DNA of 18,078 bases from Phil1 sp964612925 (GTDB lineage: Bacteria > Bacillota > Clostridia > Christensenellales > CAG-138). Position 1 is the stretch's first letter; every line of letters begins with the position of its first letter. The translations under genes and the position numbers were made by a program. The notes beneath the pieces were generated by a model. It made no database searches. It saw only the letters and a list, made by a program, of their open reading frames with translations, and was not told where the DNA came from. Shown here piece by piece: positions 15,274 through 18,078 of this stretch. The stretch covers positions 1 through 18,078 of the forward strand of contig CAZTFU010000033.1 in NCBI GenBank assembly GCA_964612925.1, in the 5' to 3' direction.

Positions 15274-15813
15274 ATGGAGATAAACGGCGCAAAAATATAT
15301 ATGCTCAATGAGGTGGGGCTCAGCGAAGGCCGCACGGAGCGGCTTATGCGCCTTGCGCATGAATATGCCGAAAGTGAGGGCATTCCTCTCCCCGATAAGC
15401 TTGATATTGCACGGGGCAAATTCGGTAAGCCCTATTTTGCAAATGCACCGTGGCTGCATTTTTCCGTTTCCCATTCGGGTGATATGTGGGCATGTGCGCT
15501 GTGCCGTTTTGAAGTGGGCATAGACATAGAGCGCAAGGCCGAGCGTGACCATGTATCCCTTGCGCGGCGGTTTTTCAGCACCGAGGAGATTAAATACGTT
15601 TCCGCCGATGCGGATGCTTTTTATTCCGTTTGGACGGCCAAGGAAAGTTATGTTAAGCTGCTCGGCACGGGCATAAGCGGCAGTTTTTCCCACTTTAGCG
15701 TTATACACTCGGGTCGGATAGACGGCGAGCATCTTTTTGCCCGATTTGATACGATACCTGCCCCGCACGGCTATGCTTTCACGCTTTGCCGTTGGGCGGA
15801 CGAGATATTATAG
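15274..15813 (+). CDS. 4'-phosphopantetheinyl transferase, Sfp type
   Basis: This enzyme class moves the phosphopantetheine arm of coenzyme A to a serine of acyl, peptidyl or aryl carrier proteins. The family motifs are GKPYF (51-55), FSVSHSGD (63-70), VGIDIE (81-86) with Mg-binding D84 and E86, and FYSVWTAKESYVKLLGTG (116-133) with E124 and K128. At 179 aa it is shorter than Sfp (about 225), but the core is complete. The start lies 5 bases after the upstream stop codon, and the weak AAGG site falls inside the end of that gene, so translational coupling is likely. No carrier protein, NRPS or PKS gene is in the window, so the partner is unknown. It may serve fatty-acid ACP if the genome lacks a separate AcpS, or a synthase elsewhere. 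Confidence 0.92.
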   Translation: MEINGAKIYMLNEVGLSEGRTERLMRLAHEYAESEGIPLPDKLDIARGKFGKPYFANAPWLHFSVSHSGDMWACALCRFEVGIDIERKAERDHVSLARRFFSTEEIKYVSADADAFYSVWTAKESYVKLLGTGISGSFSHFSVIHSGRIDGEHLFARFDTIPAPHGYAFTLCRWADEIL

Positions 15814-15830
15814 CATAAGGAGGAGTACCT

Positions 15831-16304
15831 ATGGATATGCGAAGAAAAGACCGCCAAGTCATCGAAGTCGAGCGCATAAGGCAGATACTCGACGGTTGCA
15901 GAGTGTGCCGCATTGCGCTGACGGATGAGGAGGGGCCTTATATAGTCCCGCTCAATTTCGGTTATGAGTATGACGGTTCCGCCCTCACCCTTTATTTTCA
16001 CAGCGCAAAGGATGGGCGCAAGATCCGCGCCATAGCCGCCGACAAAAACGCGGCATTTGAGCTTGACACAATGGGAAGCATCGCAAGCGGCGCATCGCTT
16101 TGCAGCTTCTCCTGTAATTATGTAAGCATCACGGGTGTCGGCACGGCAAGCATTGTTACCGATGCGGAGGAAAAGCGGCGTGCGCTTTCGCTTATAGTTA
16201 AGCACACCGCCAATATAAGTGCGGAATTCAGTGAAGAACAGGCATCTGCTGTTGCGATAATTCGCCTTGACGCAAAAAGTTTCACCGCAAAGGAGCGAAA
16301 ATGA
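15831..16304 (+). CDS. Pyridoxamine 5'-phosphate oxidase-like flavoprotein, NimA type
   Basis: The 157-aa protein has the split-barrel flavin-binding pattern of the NimA/PNPOx-like group: MRRKDRQVIEVERI, then CRVCRIALTDEEGPYIVPLNFGYEYDG, LYFHSAKDGRKI and FELD. Members bind FMN or related cofactors as dimers; some reduce nitroimidazoles, but most have no known substrate, so resistance should not be assumed. AAGGAGGAG (15817-15825) precedes the ATG. The last bases overlap the next gene by 4 (ATGA), a sign of translational coupling. It is the fourth gene of the uppP run. A role in cofactor-linked redox chemistry with the next gene is possible, but nothing in the sequence shows it. Confidence 0.9.
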   Translation: MDMRRKDRQVIEVERIRQILDGCRVCRIALTDEEGPYIVPLNFGYEYDGSALTLYFHSAKDGRKIRAIAADKNAAFELDTMGSIASGASLCSFSCNYVSITGVGTASIVTDAEEKRRALSLIVKHTANISAEFSEEQASAVAIIRLDAKSFTAKERK

Positions 16305-17122
16305 CAAACGAGTTTTCGTCATCAACACCCAAAGAGCTAAGGCGGCTTATACGAATTGGCAGTATCACCTCTCCCACCGCAGGCATGGCAGCGGGATACG
16401 CGCAGGCCAATCTTGTTATACTTCCACATGAATATGCGGCCGATTTTGACCGCTACACACGCCTTAACAGAGCGCCCTGCCCCGTGCTTGAGGTGCTCTC
16501 TTCCACGCCGCACACGCACACCATGGCCAAGGACGGCAATATTCTTACGGATATTCCCAAATACCGCATATACCGTTACGGTAAACTTGAAGAAACGGTT
16601 TTGGATGCAAGCAAGTATTATCAAGACGGCATGGTCGGCTTTTTAATAGGGTGCAGTTTTTCTTTTGAAGAGGCTCTTATGCGTGCGGGCATTGAGGTTC
16701 GCCACATTTCCATGGGTCGAAATGTGCCCATGTACAAAACAAACATAATGACCGTGCCGTGCGGGGCGTTTTCGGGACCCGTGGTGTGCTCCATGCGCCC
16801 AATGACCATTGAACAGGCACATCTTGCACAAAAAATAACAGCGGCCATGCCGAATGTGCACGGGGCTCCCATACATATAGGCGACCCGAAAGAAATAGGC
16901 ATCGATGACATAATGCACCCCGACTACGGCGACAGCGTTGATATTCGTGACGGCGAGGTATGCGTATTCTGGCCGTGCGGCGTTACTCCGCAGGCCGCCA
17001 TCGAAAATGCGAAGCCGCCCATAGTCATAACGCACAGCCCCGGTCACATGTTCATAACCGATATAAAAAACAGCGAACTGAACGACTATCTCGAACGGCT
17101 TAAAGCGACTTCCGCAAAATGA
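16301..17122 (+). CDS. DUF1445/YcsI-family putative hydro-lyase
   Basis: The 273-aa protein matches the YcsI/UPF0317 (DUF1445) family along its whole length. AAGYAQANLVILP is near the N-terminus, followed by CPVLEV, DIPKYRIYRYGKLE, VGFLIGCSFSFEEALMRAGI, VPMYKTNI, GPVVCSMRPM, HGAPIHIGDP, VFWPCGVTPQ and HSPGHMFITD. The family is annotated as putative hydro-lyase and is related to the D-glutamate cyclase group; the reaction in bacteria such as Bacillus is not firmly known to me. AAGGAG (16290-16295) lies in the end of the previous gene, and the ATG overlaps its stop codon. It is the last gene of the operon and is followed by an intrinsic terminator about 85 bases on. If it acts on D-glutamate, a link to peptidoglycan would fit uppP in the same operon, but this is speculation. 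Confidence 0.9.
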   Translation: MTNEFSSSTPKELRRLIRIGSITSPTAGMAAGYAQANLVILPHEYAADFDRYTRLNRAPCPVLEVLSSTPHTHTMAKDGNILTDIPKYRIYRYGKLEETVLDASKYYQDGMVGFLIGCSFSFEEALMRAGIEVRHISMGRNVPMYKTNIMTVPCGAFSGPVVCSMRPMTIEQAHLAQKITAAMPNVHGAPIHIGDPKEIGIDDIMHPDYGDSVDIRDGEVCVFWPCGVTPQAAIENAKPPIVITHSPGHMFITDIKNSELNDYLERLKATSAK

Positions 17123-17205
17123 TGTTAAGGACAGTGCGGCATGATGCATAACCCGCAACGCATAGGCAAAAATGTATGCCGTGTCAGCCGCTTCAGTGTA
17201 GTATT

Positions 17206-17240
17206 AAAGCAGCCGAAATTTGATATTCGACTGCTTTTTT
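17206..17240 (+). terminator. Intrinsic terminator of the uppP operon
   Basis: AAAGCAG (17206-17212) pairs with CTGCTTT (17231-17237). After one mismatch CGAA (17214-17217) pairs with TTCG (17226-17229) around an 8-base loop, and the plus strand continues in a run of Ts to 17240. It lies about 85 bases after the last gene of the operon. Confidence 0.85.
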
Positions 17241-17373
17241 GTTTCCTTTATCCGTGTTAAGGCGTATTATGGGTGCGATAATGCCGCCCAATTTGCTTTT
17301 CTCCGAACGCTGTCGGTTTATGCCCTGATTTGCTGTATTTTTAGCATAATATGCCGATTTACGGTAATTCGGC
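17241..17373. other. Intergenic region between converging operons
   Basis: No gene is evident. On the minus strand, right after the thymidine kinase stop codon, GCCGA and TCGGC (17369-17373 and 17353-17357) with an inner TTA/TAA form a small hairpin, but no T-run follows. It is a possible weak terminator for that gene. Confidence 0.4.
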
Positions 17374-17955
17374 TTATTCCCGATTTCTCAGCTTTGGACC
17401 CGGGTCTCCCTGCTTCCAGTGGCGGCGGCACAGGCTGACATACTTATCATCCGCACCAAGCACCACCTGTTCACCGTGTTTGGTTATGCCTCCCTTGCCG
17501 TCAAGCCTTGCATTGCAGGTTGCCTTGCGCCCGCACCAGCAGATCGTCTTGACCTCTTCTATGCTGTCCGCCCAAGCAAGCAGCCATTTGCTGCCTTCAA
17601 ACAATTCGCCGCGAAAATCCGCCCTCAGGCCGTAGCATATAACGGGCACATTGTACTCATCAACTATATCGGTAAGCGTTTCCACCTCCGCCTTTGTAAG
17701 GAACTGAGCCTCATCCACTATTATGCAATCGTATTCGCGCCGCCTTACGGCGTCCATATCCATCTCGTCAAACAGGGTGCATTCATCCATAACGCCGCTG
17801 CGGCTTTTCATAATATGAACGCCGTCTCGCGTGTCCGTCCTCGGCTTCACAAGCAGCGCGCGCTGCCCCTGTTCGCCGTAATTGTACTTTACCATTATGG
17901 CGTTTGCGGTTTTGCTTGAGCTCATCGCACCGTAGCGAAAATATAGCTTGGCCAT
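17374..17955 (-). CDS. tdk: Thymidine kinase, type II
   Basis: The enzyme phosphorylates thymidine to dTMP with ATP in the pyrimidine salvage pathway. At 193 aa it has the usual length for the E. coli/human TK1-like class. The P-loop is GAMSSSKT (9-16), with serine where the canonical GK glycine stands. DEAQF (81-85) holds the Walker B aspartate and the catalytic glutamate. CYGLRADFRGELFEGS (107-122) is the lasso/nucleoside-binding segment. The structural zinc ligands are probably C139, C141, C176 and H179. AAAGGG lies just upstream of the ATG at 17955. It is transcribed alone, convergent with the uppP operon, from an extended -10 promoter. The overall match is close enough to be secure. Confidence 0.95.
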   Translation of the reverse strand: MAKLYFRYGAMSSSKTANAIMVKYNYGEQGQRALLVKPRTDTRDGVHIMKSRSGVMDECTLFDEMDMDAVRRREYDCIIVDEAQFLTKAEVETLTDIVDEYNVPVICYGLRADFRGELFEGSKWLLAWADSIEEVKTICWCGRKATCNARLDGKGGITKHGEQVVLGADDKYVSLCRRHWKQGDPGPKLRNRE

Positions 17956-17994
17956 TTCACTTACCCTTTCGTATGCGAAAAAATTGATGCCTTT

Positions 17995-18023
17995 ATTTTA
18001 GCAGAACCCTTAATGAATATAAA
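17995..18023 (-). promoter_or_regulatory. Promoter of tdk
   Basis: On the minus strand an extended -10, TGCTAAAAT (17995-18003), lies about 40 bases before the ATG, with a weak -35, TTTATA (18018-18023), at a 17-base spacing. Confidence 0.5.
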
Positions 18024-18041
18024 GCACAAATTATCATATGC

Positions 18042-18062
18042 AAAAAAGCACTAATCTGCCGT
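18042..18062 (-). terminator. Possible end of an upstream terminator
   Basis: On the minus strand GCAC and GTGC around a 9-base loop are followed by TTTTTT. The stem is only 4 bp and the gene it would serve lies outside the window, so support is weak. Confidence 0.2.
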
Positions 18063-18078
18063 GCGCACCGCAACGCGC

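Noticed and set aside
15831..16304. Calling the NimA-like protein a nitroimidazole resistance gene.
   Set aside because: The family is broad and mostly of unknown substrate; no resistance context is present.
17123..17205. Possible small RNA or tRNA after the DUF1445 gene.
   Set aside because: No cloverleaf or other stable structure beyond a short GCATA/TATGC pairing was visible.

Overview
The window reads as a chromosomal segment of a Gram-positive-type anaerobe, most likely Bacillota/Clostridia. The gene order rpoB-rpoC-(one gene)-rpsL-rpsG-fusA-tuf is the Bacillota arrangement. RpoC is 1173 aa, RpoB lacks the large gammaproteobacterial inserts, and Shine-Dalgarno sites (AAGGAGG type) precede nearly every gene. 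Base composition is near balanced, and isoleucine is written largely with ATA even in the highly expressed fusA gene. I cannot name the genus.

Layout on the minus strand, in transcription order: a type II thymidine kinase (17374-17955) stands alone at the right edge. A PepV-like M20 dipeptidase (11689-13077) comes next. It is followed by a leader of about 300 bp with a near-consensus promoter, then rpoB and rpoC, a 263-aa cysteine-rich two-helix membrane protein of unknown function, and a consensus promoter driving rpsL-rpsG-fusA-tuf (tuf is cut by the left edge after 13 codons). rplK/A/J/L are not upstream of rpoB, and the L7Ae-like gene common between rpoC and rpsL in Bacillota is absent; the unknown membrane protein holds that slot.

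Layout on the plus strand: five tightly packed genes (13226-17122), probably one operon, divergent from the dipeptidase. They encode UppP (undecaprenyl-diphosphate phosphatase), a GH13 alpha-amylase-fold protein that has lost its catalytic residues, a short Sfp-type phosphopantetheinyl transferase, a NimA/PNPOx-like flavin-binding protein, and a DUF1445/YcsI-family putative hydro-lyase. The operon ends at a clear intrinsic terminator (17206-17240).

Most of the window is core transcription and translation machinery and ordinary in content. The points most worth a second look are the catalytically degenerate GH13 protein in the uppP operon, the unknown membrane protein between rpoC and rpsL, the structured rpoB leader with an inverted repeat over its -35 box, and the strong AUA preference in fusA. 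I saw no tRNA, rRNA, CRISPR array, insertion sequence or prophage gene.
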